From positions 42,466-106,465 of the forward strand of contig SHZW01000004.1 of NCBI GenBank assembly GCA_009692155.1: DNA of 64,000 bases, written 5' to 3'. Under the pieces are notes generated by a model, which saw nothing but the letters and a program-made list of their open reading frames with translations, was not told the origin of the DNA and did no database searches. A program made the translations under genes and the position numbers. Source of the DNA: Nitrospiraceae bacterium. GTDB taxonomy: Bacteria > Nitrospirota > Nitrospiria > Nitrospirales > Nitrospiraceae. Shown here in pieces: positions 11,227 through 19,230 of this stretch; the first letter of the stretch is position 1; every line of letters begins with the position of its first letter.

Positions 11227-11457
11227 GTGAACTGCTCGCGTTGTCGTGGCCTGATGGTGGGCACCGTGTTGTTGGACACGGGAAGCTCCACCGACAGCTT
11301 CTCCGGCTGGCAGTGCCTGCAGTGCGGGGAGGTTATCGACCCAGGCATTACCGCCAACCGGAAGCATCACCTCGAACCGAGACGGAACGGGGCGCGCCCG
11401 CCCGGTTCATTACCGGCGAAGGCCGGCGGCGCCAAGCGCAAAAACATGAACATCTGA
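11227..11457 (+). CDS. Small zinc ribbon protein
   Basis: 76 residues from a GTG. Two CxxC pairs (NCSRCRG at the start and QCLQCGE near residues 30-34) form a zinc ribbon of the kind found in small regulatory or translation-associated proteins. The C-terminus is basic (KAGGAKRKNMNI). AGAGGGGGAC precedes the start codon. It heads a row of small plus-strand genes. The exact role is unknown. Confidence 0.62.
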   Translation: MNCSRCRGLMVGTVLLDTGSSTDSFSGWQCLQCGEVIDPGITANRKHHLEPRRNGARPPGSLPAKAGGAKRKNMNI

Positions 11458-11473
11458 TGGAGGCATGACGATT

Positions 11474-11809
11474 ATGAAGGACGAAAAAGCGGCACAGGCA
11501 GTGGCGCCCTGGATTAGAATTCCAAACGGCACCAGGGTCCGGCATCGGCCGGAGGGGAAGGACGGTGTCGTGGACGGCCTGACGGAGATCGTCACCGGGC
11601 CGGGCCGGAATCCCGACGGGCGGTCGCAGTATCGCATCGATGTGGCGGGAGAGCCCGCCATGCAACTCGCGGCTGAGGATGAACTGCTGCTCCTCACGGA
11701 TAAGAGCGGGCTGGTCCTCATTCTCAGGCAACAAGAGGGGTACCGCCGCCAAATCACGGATCGGCTCCATGCCACCTTCACCGCCGACCGGTTTGTTGTT
11801 GCGAAGTGA
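11474..11809 (+). CDS. Small protein of unknown function
   Basis: 111 residues from the ATG at 11474, preferred because GGAGG is 10 bases upstream; the ATG at 11465 would leave only one base after that site. The middle (GTRVRHRPEGKDGVVDGLTEIVTGPGRNPDGRSQYRIDVAG) resembles small SH3-like beta barrels in proteins that read a gly-rich loop, but I do not recognise a family. It lies 16 bases after the zinc ribbon gene, so the two are probably cotranscribed. Confidence 0.55.
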   Translation: MKDEKAAQAVAPWIRIPNGTRVRHRPEGKDGVVDGLTEIVTGPGRNPDGRSQYRIDVAGEPAMQLAAEDELLLLTDKSGLVLILRQQEGYRRQITDRLHATFTADRFVVAK

Positions 11810-11916
11810 ACGCGCCATGAACTGGAGCGACCATTGCAGCAGTGGAATGTCCCCATGCCTCATTCGGGAGTGGGTATGTTTACGAAAACAAGAGAACGCG
11901 AAAAAGGAGACACGCA

Positions 11917-12060
11917 ATGACAACCGAAGAGCAAATCGCGAAGATGACGACAGCGATCAAGCAGGCCATCAAGGTGATGGGGGACCGGTTCGGATCGACG
12001 GAGGAAGAGGTCGCGAGGGTTATTCTGGAGTTGAAGGCGTCGCTGCAAACTGCTTCATGA
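11917..12060 (+). CDS. Small helical protein (47 aa)
   Basis: Start at 11917 chosen because AAAAAGGAG lies seven bases before this ATG; an earlier in-frame start at 11842 lacks one. The product (MTTEEQIAKMTTAIKQAIKVM...) is predicted to be all helix and soluble. No family recognised. Confidence 0.5.
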   Translation: MTTEEQIAKMTTAIKQAIKVMGDRFGSTEEEVARVILELKASLQTAS

Positions 12061-12121
12061 GCATGCTGAAGCATGCGAAGGCGCAGTGGGCTTCTGTATC
12101 AATAGAAGGAACGCGAAGACC

Positions 12122-12283
12122 GTGAAGAAAGACAAGATCAAGTTCTCGAATGAGCACAACGACCGGAAATCCGACCCAGTGCGCAAACGGGGCAGCGCAC
12201 GCGCGCCGCAACGCGCCGGCGACGGCCTGACCTGCAACGAAGCCCAGGTGGAGGCCCTTCTGTCTGAGGGCGAGTCAACCTAA
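12122..12283 (+). CDS. Small basic protein (53 aa)
   Basis: A GTG at 12122 preceded at 11 bases by AGAAGGA gives a 53-residue product rich in Lys/Arg in its first half (VKKDKIKFSNEHNDRKSDP, RKRGSARAP) and acidic at its end. A GTG at 12086 is the alternative start. Basic composition suggests nucleic acid binding, but nothing more can be said. Confidence 0.4.
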   Translation: MKKDKIKFSNEHNDRKSDPVRKRGSARAPQRAGDGLTCNEAQVEALLSEGEST

Positions 12284-12546
12284 GCCTCTGCGCGCGTCCT
12301 GAAAAAGCAGCCTCTCGCCTTATACGCACCCAGCATCAGCCCCGCGCGAGCGCGGGACCGCGTTGGATGGCGGTCTCCGTCGGCCGGCTTCCAAATTATG
12401 AGTGTCCCTAATTTTCTTCTCCCGTATTTCCTTTCATCCTGAAAGAGGGCCGTGATAAGCTGTCCCTACCCTGAAGAGAATCCTTCACTGGCTGCTCGTT
12501 CCTGCTTCCGTAGATAAGTACCAGGCGGTCCGCAGAGAGAGGTCCC

Positions 12547-14178
12547 ATGCTGGTGTTCCTGGTACATGTCCGCGACCCCCAGTTCTACGCGCTTCCCGTG
12601 AAGACGCGCGCCAAGAACGGGCGCATCCGGGTCATGGGCTTTCCTCCCATCGGCATCATGTCCCTCTCGTCCGTGCTCAAGCAGGCGGGGCACGAATGCG
12701 TGATGTTCGACCAGGCCAATCCGGACACGCCCGACGAAGTCATCATCGAGGCGATCAACCGGCGTCAGCCGGCGCTGGTCGGCCTGAGCTTTCTCAGCAC
12801 CACCAGCTATCCCTACGCCAAGATTCTGGCCCGCCGGATACGGGCCGCCAATCAGAAGGTGAAACTGGCGTTCGGCGGAGTCTTTGCGACCCTCAGTGCC
12901 CAGCTTGTCAAACTCCAATGCCCCGAGGTTGATTTCGTCTGCCGCGGTGACGGCGAGCAGTTGATCCTGGACCTGCTCGAGCACCTGGACAATCCGGAGC
13001 CCGTGGCCGGGTTGACCTGGGCCAGGGACGGACAGGTCAGGCAGAACGCCAACCGGACGATGGAACGCAACCTGGACCAATGGCCGTTCCCGGACCGGGA
13101 GAGCCTCGAACTGGATTTCATCGAATCCATGCCGCTGGATGTGCCGGCCGTGCTCTCCATGGAGCGGTTCACCACCATGCAGACGTCGCGCGGCTGTCCC
13201 TGGCCCTGCGTGTTCTGCGACATTCCGATTTTCAACGAGGGCAAATGGCGGGCCCGGAGTCCGCAGCACGTCACGGACGAATTCAAGCATCTCCAGGAAC
13301 TTGGCTATGGGTCGGTCTACTTCGTGGACGACCATTTCCTCTTGCAGCCCAAACGCATCGAGGCCATCTGCAAGGGAGTGGTCGACAACGGCATCACGAT
13401 CCAGTGGGGCTGCGAGGGGCGCGTGGACTCGGTGGCCCAGCACCTGTTTCCGGCCATGGCCAAGGCCCATTGCCGGACCATCATGTTCGGGATCGAGAGC
13501 GGCAGCCAGAAGATCCTGGATCGGCTGCAAAAGGAACAGACGCTGGCAGAAGTAGAACACGCCGTCGGCAACGCCAAGCGGGCCGGCATCGAGATCGTCC
13601 ACGGATTTTTCACCGTCGGCAACCCCGATGAAACGGTGGAGGACATGGAGGCCACCTTCGACCTGGCCTCCCGGCTGCCCCTCGACACGTTCGGGTTCAA
13701 CCGGCTCTGCGTGTATCGGGGAACGCCCCTGTGGCAGGAATACGTGAAGCGCGGGCTGGTGAGCGAGACGACGGATTGGTACAAGTACTTCAAGTGTTCC
13801 GCGATCGATCCGACCTGTCTGCCGGGAGAAACGATCAACGATGTGCGGCAGGCCGGGCTGCGGCGACTCTTTCTCTACAAGCTGCTGCATTATCCGGTGC
13901 AGACGTTCCGTCTGCTGCGACGCTTCCTCCGCTACATGCCCGTCCGTGACGTCGTCTATCTCATCATCAAGCCGTTCCTGGGGAAGGGAAAGGGCGCGAC
14001 CAAAGCCGAGGTGCTTTCCCGCGCCGTCGAACACGGGGTTCTGAAAGATGAGGCCGCCAGCCTCACCCAGGTGACGGACGACATGCTGGAGCACGTCTTC
14101 CGGGAATCTCGCTCCGAGCGCCTCCGCATTCAGCAGGAAGCCGAGGGTCGCCGCGAGCTGCCCATGGTCGCCTCCTGA
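12547..14178 (+). CDS. B12-binding radical SAM protein
   Basis: 543 residues. The N-terminal 180 residues form a cobalamin-binding-type Rossmann domain (GFPPIGIMSLSSVLKQAGHE, LVGLSFLSTTSY, FVCRGDGE). The radical SAM cluster motif is Cys217-x3-Cys221-x2-Cys224 (GCPWPCVFC), followed by the SAM-binding part (YFVDDHFLLQP, FGIESGSQKILDRLQK). A basic C-terminal region (RLLRRFLRYMPVRD) could touch the membrane. Family members methylate or rearrange lipids, hopanoids, phosphonates or cofactors; the substrate here is not evident. GAGAGGT precedes the ATG. The gene stands alone. Confidence 0.85.
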   Translation: MLVFLVHVRDPQFYALPVKTRAKNGRIRVMGFPPIGIMSLSSVLKQAGHECVMFDQANPDTPDEVIIEAINRRQPALVGLSFLSTTSYPYAKILARRIRAANQKVKLAFGGVFATLSAQLVKLQCPEVDFVCRGDGEQLILDLLEHLDNPEPVAGLTWARDGQVRQNANRTMERNLDQWPFPDRESLELDFIESMPLDVPAVLSMERFTTMQTSRGCPWPCVFCDIPIFNEGKWRARSPQHVTDEFKHLQELGYGSVYFVDDHFLLQPKRIEAICKGVVDNGITIQWGCEGRVDSVAQHLFPAMAKAHCRTIMFGIESGSQKILDRLQKEQTLAEVEHAVGNAKRAGIEIVHGFFTVGNPDETVEDMEATFDLASRLPLDTFGFNRLCVYRGTPLWQEYVKRGLVSETTDWYKYFKCSAIDPTCLPGETINDVRQAGLRRLFLYKLLHYPVQTFRLLRRFLRYMPVRDVVYLIIKPFLGKGKGATKAEVLSRAVEHGVLKDEAASLTQVTDDMLEHVFRESRSERLRIQQEAEGRRELPMVAS

Positions 14179-14228
14179 GCCGTCTCCATTGGCAGGCCTT
14201 TTGGCCCCTTCGACAAGCTCAGGATAAA

Positions 14229-14262
14229 CCGTCAGGATTCAGCGGAAACGATTCCTGGTGCC
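14229..14262. repeat. Dispersed repeat segment (TCAGCGGAAA type)
   Basis: The segment runs CCGTCAGGATTCAGCGGAAA then CGATTCCTGGTG and matches 17043-17077 closely. A shorter match is at 19002-19019. No gene is present. Confidence 0.5.
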
Positions 14263-14403
14263 TTTTCTCACCCTCTCGAATCCTTTTCTGCGGCTGTGTC
14301 TCTCAAATAAAAGGGTGATAGTATGGTGAGCGATACACGCGATGGTGTATCACCGGCACATTATTTTACTCTGATCAGTGAGCTCCGGCCGAAGAGCATC
14401 GGC

Positions 14404-16173
14404 ATGTTCATGAATAGATATTCACCAGTTCACGTCCCACACACCTCCGTCCGGCGAAGGGCTCAATCCATCGCAATGTTCCTTGGTGTGCCGCTTGTGG
14501 CGGCGTTGACGATGGGTTCCCTGTCGTTCGCGGAGGACTCACAGGTGCTTTCAGAGGAGAAAGCAGTCGAACGCGCGAAAGGTGCATGGGAGAGCGGCGC
14601 GACAAGCAACGCACTGGAGATCATTGACCAGGGAATTCAAAACCATCCCCACTCGCTCAGGCTGCACAAATTACGCGGGGATATTTTCACGACAATCCGA
14701 CGCCACCGGGAAGCGGTTGCGGCCTATGAGACGGTGCTCGCCAGCCAGCCAGCCGCGCTGGATGTCCGATGGGCGAAGTGGAGTGTGTTGATTCGCTCGG
14801 GACGTGGAGAGGAATCACTCGCCGAGTTGCAACGCATTGCACAGGTCGATTCCAGGAATCCCCTGGTTCATTTGCGGTTGGCGCAAGAACTCCGAAATCT
14901 AGATCACCTCGATGAATCGCTGGAACCGTACAAGAAGGCCGTGGAACTCGCTCCGGATTTGCTCGGCTGGCGGCTGGGGATGGCCCGGGCGCGATTTGAT
15001 CTCCTGGACTATCCGGGCGCGGAGCAGGAAGTCCAATACGTGCTGCAACGGGTGCCACCCGGGTCCCCGCTGGAGCTCCCTGCCAAAAATCTCCTGTCAA
15101 TGATCTCCGGATCCATGGCGCAGAGCCGGCGCTTTGAATCCATTCCTCCTGCAGCAGTGGCACCGGCACAGCGTAAGGAATGGGCTATGATTCGCGCCGA
15201 CGCATGGAGATTGTCCGTGGCGGGCCGTTATGAGGAGGCCGAGCCGATCTTCCGACGACTGCTGATCCTCAACCCGGGGGATCCCACGGCCACCCATCAA
15301 TTAGGGGTGATCTTGATGCAGCTTGACCGGTGCCAGGAGGCGCTGGACATTCTCGGACGCATGTTCAATCTTGATCCAAACGAAGAAGACTATGCGGATA
15401 CGGTCTTTCGCATGGGCCAATGCCTGGTGAAATTGGAACGGTGGGAGGAAGCGTACGTTCATTTTCAAACACTGTATGATTCGGCCGTCGAGTTTGAAAA
15501 GGCCAACAAGGGCGTGGCGCTCCCGCCTGACACCCGTGTGTTGGATAAGGAGAAGCTGGCCCTGTGGCTGGACAAGGTTCGCCCCCATGTTCCCGAGATG
15601 GAGAAAATGAAGGCTGCGGAGGCCGCGCACAGCAGCCCACCTGGCGATACCTCCGGCGCCTCAGTCCCGTCGGAGGAAGAACGGTACCGGCAGGCCATCG
15701 ATCGGCTGAAACCACAGAAACCACTGGATGCGCGGGTGTCGCTCATGGGCCGGGACGCCGATTTCAGCTTGTTTCGATTTGTCATCCCGGCGAACCACGT
15801 CATGCGGGATGACTTTCCAACCGGTGAGCATGATTTTATTCCCATTCACCCGGGGGACAGCTTTCCCACGGCACAGAAAGAGATCTACCTGGTGTTTGGA
15901 TTGGTGACGGCCTCGTATGATGCGATAACCCTCTCGGCACAATGTGTGCTTGAAACATCCGAGGCGACGGGAGAGCAACGCATCCTGGCACAGGACCGGG
16001 TCGTCCTGTCCATGAGCGATCTGTCCGGCTATTTTATGCTACCCCCTCCCAAAACCGGATGGACGCCGGGCCTCTACCGCTGCGGGTTGTTCGAGGGAGA
16101 GCGGGCCTCCGCCTACACGCTGGTGGATGAAGTCCGGTTCCGTATCATCGATCCAAAGGACAGGAAAGCCTGA
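14404..16173 (+). CDS. Exported TPR-repeat protein
   Basis: About 589 residues from the ATG at 14404; the frame also opens at 14323 but that start would place 27 odd residues before the signal sequence. The signal peptide core is MFLGVPLVAALTMGSLSFAED. Tetratricopeptide repeats occupy the first two thirds (for example ALEIIDQGIQNHPHSLRLHK, DEAVAAYETVL-like units, EEAEPIFRRLLILNPGDP). The C-terminal third is a beta-rich domain (PKTGWTPGLYRCGLFEGERA) that looks like a GldM/Ig-like module. Probably a periplasmic scaffold; no partner is encoded nearby. Confidence 0.75.
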   Translation: MFMNRYSPVHVPHTSVRRRAQSIAMFLGVPLVAALTMGSLSFAEDSQVLSEEKAVERAKGAWESGATSNALEIIDQGIQNHPHSLRLHKLRGDIFTTIRRHREAVAAYETVLASQPAALDVRWAKWSVLIRSGRGEESLAELQRIAQVDSRNPLVHLRLAQELRNLDHLDESLEPYKKAVELAPDLLGWRLGMARARFDLLDYPGAEQEVQYVLQRVPPGSPLELPAKNLLSMISGSMAQSRRFESIPPAAVAPAQRKEWAMIRADAWRLSVAGRYEEAEPIFRRLLILNPGDPTATHQLGVILMQLDRCQEALDILGRMFNLDPNEEDYADTVFRMGQCLVKLERWEEAYVHFQTLYDSAVEFEKANKGVALPPDTRVLDKEKLALWLDKVRPHVPEMEKMKAAEAAHSSPPGDTSGASVPSEEERYRQAIDRLKPQKPLDARVSLMGRDADFSLFRFVIPANHVMRDDFPTGEHDFIPIHPGDSFPTAQKEIYLVFGLVTASYDAITLSAQCVLETSEATGEQRILAQDRVVLSMSDLSGYFMLPPPKTGWTPGLYRCGLFEGERASAYTLVDEVRFRIIDPKDRKA

Positions 16174-16181
16174 CCCCGGAT

Positions 16182-16211
16182 AGACTCGCCCGTCGCCATC
16201 GGCGGGCGTCT
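16182..16211 (+). terminator. Hairpin after the TPR gene
   Basis: AGACTCGCCCG and CGGGCGTCT form a GC-rich stem with a loop of about 10 bases, starting 9 bases after the stop codon. It lacks a clean T run. Confidence 0.45.
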
Positions 16212-16253
16212 CACAAAATTCTGAATGTTCCCATTTCCTTTCCCTCATGCTGC

Positions 16254-16282
16254 TTGACGAAGTATGGAAAGGATACGATAAT
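16254..16282 (+). promoter_or_regulatory. Sigma-70-type promoter of the VapBC module
   Basis: TTGACG, a spacer of 17 bases and GATAAT place a start near 16289, about 20 bases before the antitoxin ATG. Confidence 0.65.
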
Positions 16283-16307
16283 GTCTCACTGAGAGAGGGA
16301 AACCACC

Positions 16308-16532
16308 ATGAGTCCCAAGCTTCAAGAAGAGCTGATTCAGCAAATGGCTCGGCTGCCCGAAGAAGAGCAGAAGCGAGTCCTGGCCTTTGTGAAAGGTCTG
16401 ACGCCTGCTGCCGGAGGGATGTCCGGCAAGGACTTGCTGAAGTTCTCGGGCGCTATCGGCCACGCTGATTTGCAAGCGATGACCAAGGCTATTGAGGAGG
16501 GATGCGAGAGGATAGATCGGGGTGAGTGGTAG
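16308..16532 (+). CDS. Antitoxin of a type II VapBC-like module
   Basis: 74 residues, acidic and helical (LQEELIQQMARLPEEEQKRVLAFVKGL), ending with GCERIDRGEW, an arrangement common in small antitoxins paired with PIN toxins. GAGAGAGGG lies 9 bases upstream. Its last 11 bases overlap the PIN-domain gene. It would bind and block the toxin and repress the shared promoter. No AbrB or RHH fold is obvious, so the antitoxin class is uncertain. Confidence 0.72.
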   Translation: MSPKLQEELIQQMARLPEEEQKRVLAFVKGLTPAAGGMSGKDLLKFSGAIGHADLQAMTKAIEEGCERIDRGEW

Positions 16533-16911
16533 CGTTCTCCTCGACACCAACATCGTTATTGGCCTGTTCGCCAGTGACCAAGCCGTTTTAGCCCGCCTTT
16601 CCAAAACAGACCATATCTTCATTCCCAGTATCGTCCTCGGCGAACTGTATTTCGGGGCCTACAAGTCCGCCCATTCAGATCAAAACGTTCGCCGCATCGA
16701 GGAATTGATTGCGACGAGTGCCGTCCTCGTCTGCGACGCAGCGACGGCCGCACACTATGGCCGCATCAAGAAGGCCTTGCGGGAGAAAGGCAGGCCGTTA
16801 CCGGAGAACGACATCTGGATTGCCGCTCTGGCTCAACAGCACAATCTGACAGTGGTTTCACGAGATCAGCACTTCAAAGAGATTGAAAACCTTCCGGTCG
16901 AAGCCTGGTAA
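16522..16911 (+). CDS. vapC: VapC-type PIN domain ribonuclease toxin
   Basis: 129 residues from a GTG inside the antitoxin gene. The PIN acidic residues are all present: Asp8 (LLDTNIVIG), Glu41 (IVLGELYFGA), Asp97 (ENDIWIAALA) and Asp115 (VVSRDQHF). The enzyme is expected to cut tRNA or other RNA when freed from its antitoxin. The module appears intact. Confidence 0.88.
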   Translation: MSGSVLLDTNIVIGLFASDQAVLARLSKTDHIFIPSIVLGELYFGAYKSAHSDQNVRRIEELIATSAVLVCDAATAAHYGRIKKALREKGRPLPENDIWIAALAQQHNLTVVSRDQHFKEIENLPVEAW

Positions 16912-16935
16912 ACAGCGTCAGACTTCCAGCCACAT

Positions 16936-17061
16936 CGGACGCGCGGGGGTGGGGAGGGGCTCAGAAGAGCATATGGCTGATGGCGTATGGCTTATGGTTT
17001 CGGAGGGGAATCGGAAATGCGAATCGCCGTCGCCATCGGCGGGCCGTCAGGCGTCAGCGGA
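16936..17061. repeat. Direct repeat, left copy, containing half of a TATGGCT array
   Basis: It begins CGGACGCGCGGGGGTGGGG and ends CGGGCCGTCAGGCGTCAGCG. Its middle (16966-16997) is a one-armed 7-bp array (ATATGGCTGATGGCGTATGG). A diverged second copy is at 18918-19020. The IS30-type element begins 18 bases after the left copy. Confidence 0.7.
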
Positions 17062-17079
17062 AATGGTTCCTGTCTGGCC

Positions 17080-18128
17080 TCAAGGTCCTAGTGCAACACC
17101 GGTATCCTGGTCAATCCAGGAACCAAGGAGTTGCACATGGAACGGTATCGACGATTGAGTCTGATGGAGCGTGAGGAGTTGAGTCGCCTGTTGGCTGTGG
17201 GGGCGAGCCTGCGGGCTGCCGGCCAGGCGTTGACCCGAGCCCCGAGTACGCTGTCGCGTGAGTTGGCGCGTCAGCACGCCTCGCCCGTGACCTATCGAGC
17301 GGTGCTGGCCCATCACCGGGCGCAGTGCCAGGCCCACCACCCGCGCAAACCACGGACGCTGGCGGTCCAGCCCCGCTTGCGCACGGCGGTCTTCACGCTC
17401 CTCGCGCAGCGCTGGTCCCCCGAACAGATTGCGCGCGGGTTGCCGCAGCGGTATCCTCACGAACCGACCATGCGGATCTCTCACGACGCGCTCTACACCT
17501 ATCTCTATGTACTGCCCCGGGGCGCGTTCAAGCGGGAACTGGTCCGGTATCTCCGCCGCCGGCACCGCTTTCGTCGTCCCCGCAAGGTGCGGCTCAGCTC
17601 TCGGCCCATCCAGGAGCTGATCAGTATCGACGAGCGGCCAGCGGAGGTGGCGGATCGCACGGTGCCGGGGCATTGGGAGGGGGACTTGCTCGTCGGCCAT
17701 GCCAATGCCTCTGCCCTCGGAACCCTGGTCGAGCGGACCACACGATTTACGCTGCTGGTGCCGTTGAAGGCAAAGGACGCGACCACCGTGCGGCAGGCCT
17801 TCGCGCGCGAAGTGCGCCCGCTGCCCGCCCAACTCCGCCGCGCGCTCACGTACGACCACGGGCCCGACCTGCGCGAGCACCGCCTGTTCACGAAGCAGAC
17901 GAAGATGCGCGTCTACTTTGCCCATCCGCATTGTCCTTGGGAGCGGGGCACGAACGAGAACATCAAGGGTGTGTTGCGCCAGTTCTTTCCCAAAGGGACG
18001 CGGTTCCATCAGCTCTCGCGCCGCGAGATCAAGCGGGTGCAGGTGCTGTTCAACGATCGGCCCCGGAAAATCTTGAACTGGCACAGCCCTGCTCATGCCT
18101 TCAATCAACTGTTGCGCTAGGACCTTGA
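17080..18128 (+). mobile_element. IS30-family insertion sequence
   Basis: The element is about 1049 bp and bounded by 19-bp inverted repeats: left TCAAGGTCCTAGTGCAACA (17080-17098), right complement TCAAGGTCCTAGCGCAACA (18110-18128), one mismatch. It contains one intact transposase gene whose stop codon lies inside the right repeat. No target duplication of 2 or 3 bases is obvious, suggesting later change or recombination at one side. Confidence 0.88.
17137..18120 (+). CDS. IS30-family transposase
   Basis: 327 residues from the ATG at 17137, preceded by AAGGAG. An N-terminal helix-turn-helix region (LSLMEREELSRLLAVGASLRAA then APSTLSRELAR) binds the ends. The DDE catalytic core shows GHWEGDLLVG (first Asp), YDHGPDLREH (second Asp) and PWERGTNENIKGVLRQFFPKG (Glu), the last being the IS30 signature. 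The reading frame is complete, so the element may still be active. Confidence 0.95.
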   Translation: MERYRRLSLMEREELSRLLAVGASLRAAGQALTRAPSTLSRELARQHASPVTYRAVLAHHRAQCQAHHPRKPRTLAVQPRLRTAVFTLLAQRWSPEQIARGLPQRYPHEPTMRISHDALYTYLYVLPRGAFKRELVRYLRRRHRFRRPRKVRLSSRPIQELISIDERPAEVADRTVPGHWEGDLLVGHANASALGTLVERTTRFTLLVPLKAKDATTVRQAFAREVRPLPAQLRRALTYDHGPDLREHRLFTKQTKMRVYFAHPHCPWERGTNENIKGVLRQFFPKGTRFHQLSRREIKRVQVLFNDRPRKILNWHSPAHAFNQLLR

Positions 18129-18228
18129 ATGCACACTGCCACCTTCCGGCCCTCAGCGTGACTTTAGATTCGCTCAGTGCTACCATCTCCTCGTGCGTGA
18201 TGGGTGAATTGTTCCGGGCAGGTAAATC

Positions 18229-18537
18229 ATGGCAGTACAAGAAAAAGTAAGCATCCCCAAAGAAGAGATCGCCTCCTTTTGCCGTCGAAATCGGATTAAG
18301 GAGCTGGCACTCTTCGGTTCCGTGCTGCGCAATGACTTTCGCCAAGGCAGCGATGTGGATGTATTGGTGGATTTTGAGCCGAATGCCGGGCACTCACTGT
18401 TTGACTTTGTCAGAATGCAGGAGGAGCTCAGCAACCTGCTCGAAAGAAAAATTGATCTGGTCGAGAAATCCGGGTTGCATAATCCCTTTCGACGCTACGA
18501 TATTCTCCGCACGCGACAGGTGATCTTTGCGTCCTGA
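18229..18537 (+). CDS. mntA: MNT-type nucleotidyltransferase antitoxin
   Basis: 102 residues. The minimal nucleotidyltransferase motif is Gly30-Ser31 (LFGSVLRNDF) followed by Asp42-x-Asp44 (GSDVDVLVDF). In characterised MNT/HEPN pairs the MntA protein AMPylates and silences the HEPN toxin. The gene overlaps the HEPN gene by 11 bases. It lies about 100 bases after the insertion sequence, which may have separated it from earlier upstream DNA. Confidence 0.87.
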   Translation: MAVQEKVSIPKEEIASFCRRNRIKELALFGSVLRNDFRQGSDVDVLVDFEPNAGHSLFDFVRMQEELSNLLERKIDLVEKSGLHNPFRRYDILRTRQVIFAS

Positions 18538-18886
18538 GGGGCGTGATCCCGCCTACCTGTGGGACATGCTGGAAGCGGCGCGGCACATCCAGAAATATGT
18601 GGCTGGTCTGACGCTGGATCGCTACCTTAAGGACAGCATGGTCCAGTCAGCGGTCGAACGAAAGCTGGAAATACTCGGCGAAACCGCCCGGCGCGTTTCA
18701 GAGCCGTTCAGACAAGCCCACCCTGAGATTCCCTGGCGACAGGTTATCGCTCAACGAAACGTCCTAGCCCATGAATATGGCGATATTGTTCCAACTCTGG
18801 TGTGGAAGACTGTCATCACCTACATTCCGGAGCTTGTGGCGAAACTAGAACCCCTCATCCCTCCTCTCCCGCCAGAAACACCATAA
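18527..18886 (+). CDS. hepT: HEPN-domain RNase toxin (HepT, DUF86)
   Basis: 119 residues from a TTG that overlaps mntA; an ATG 13 codons later would remove residues (RDPAYLWDMLEAARHI) that are conserved in the family, so the TTG is preferred. The catalytic RX4HXY motif is Arg77 to His82 and Tyr84 (RNVLAHEYG). The protein is an all-helical RNase, held in check by the MntA partner. The C-terminal tail is proline-rich. Confidence 0.87.
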   Translation: MRPEGRDPAYLWDMLEAARHIQKYVAGLTLDRYLKDSMVQSAVERKLEILGETARRVSEPFRQAHPEIPWRQVIAQRNVLAHEYGDIVPTLVWKTVITYIPELVAKLEPLIPPLPPETP

Positions 18887-18917
18887 GGCACGCTGAGTAG
18901 CGACACATATAAAATCG

Positions 18918-19020
18918 CGGACGCGCGGGGGTGGGGCGGGCCTGAGAAGAGCCTATGGCGTATGGCTTATAGCTCGGAATGGGGGAGCAGCGGAGCGGCG
19001 GGCCGTCAGGTATCAGCGAA
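18918..19020. repeat. Direct repeat, right copy, with one-armed TATGGCT array
   Basis: It starts CGGACGCGCGGGGGTGGGG, contains CTATGGCGTATGGCTTATAG at about 18953-18972 and ends GCGGGCCGTCAGGTATCAGC. It is a diverged copy of 16936-17061; together the copies bracket the insertion sequence and the MNT/HEPN pair. Confidence 0.7.
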
Positions 19021-19069
19021 AAAGTAGGTCGCCCATTTTTCTGCTATCACAATGGAGTCGTTGCTCTGC

Positions 19070-19223
19070 TATAGTGCGCATGCAGGGTCATGGCATTGGC
19101 CTGGTGCAGGCGAGTCATTATCAAGACGGTTCAATCGTAAGTGATTTTGCGCGTGGAGCGAAGCGGTTGAGGCGTTCCGTTCGAGCTACGCTCCGGAGGG
19201 AACGCCTCACTCTCTCTTTTTTT
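19070..19223 (+). ncRNA. Possible small RNA or orphan leader ending in a terminator
   Basis: A TATAGT hexamer at 19070-19075 is followed by about 145 gene-free bases ending in a strong intrinsic terminator. The -35 box is poor and I recognise no RNA family. The alternative is that the terminator simply ends the MNT/HEPN transcript. Confidence 0.25.
19169..19223 (+). terminator. Strong intrinsic terminator
   Basis: GAGGCGTTCC (19169-19178) pairs perfectly with GGAACGCCTC (19199-19208), followed by a run of seven T at 19217-19223. It is oriented for plus-strand transcripts and could end the MNT/HEPN operon 280 bases upstream or a small RNA. Confidence 0.8.
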
Positions 19224-19230
19224 GATTGAG

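Noticed and set aside
11005..11370. Minus-strand frames of 113-121 codons in the 10858-11370 region
   Set aside because: They overlap the zinc ribbon gene, have no ribosome binding site, and read as low-complexity Arg/Pro/Ser sequence.
12466..14094. A 542-codon minus-strand open frame opposite the radical SAM gene
   Set aside because: It mirrors a clear radical SAM gene and has no domain of its own. Long antisense frames also occur opposite icd, smc (34016-35950) and shc (37374-39563); in GC-rich DNA these come from codon bias.
17075..18135. Target-site duplication around the IS30 element
   Set aside because: The bases outside the 19-bp inverted repeats (GCC on the left, ATG on the right) do not match, so no duplication is claimed.
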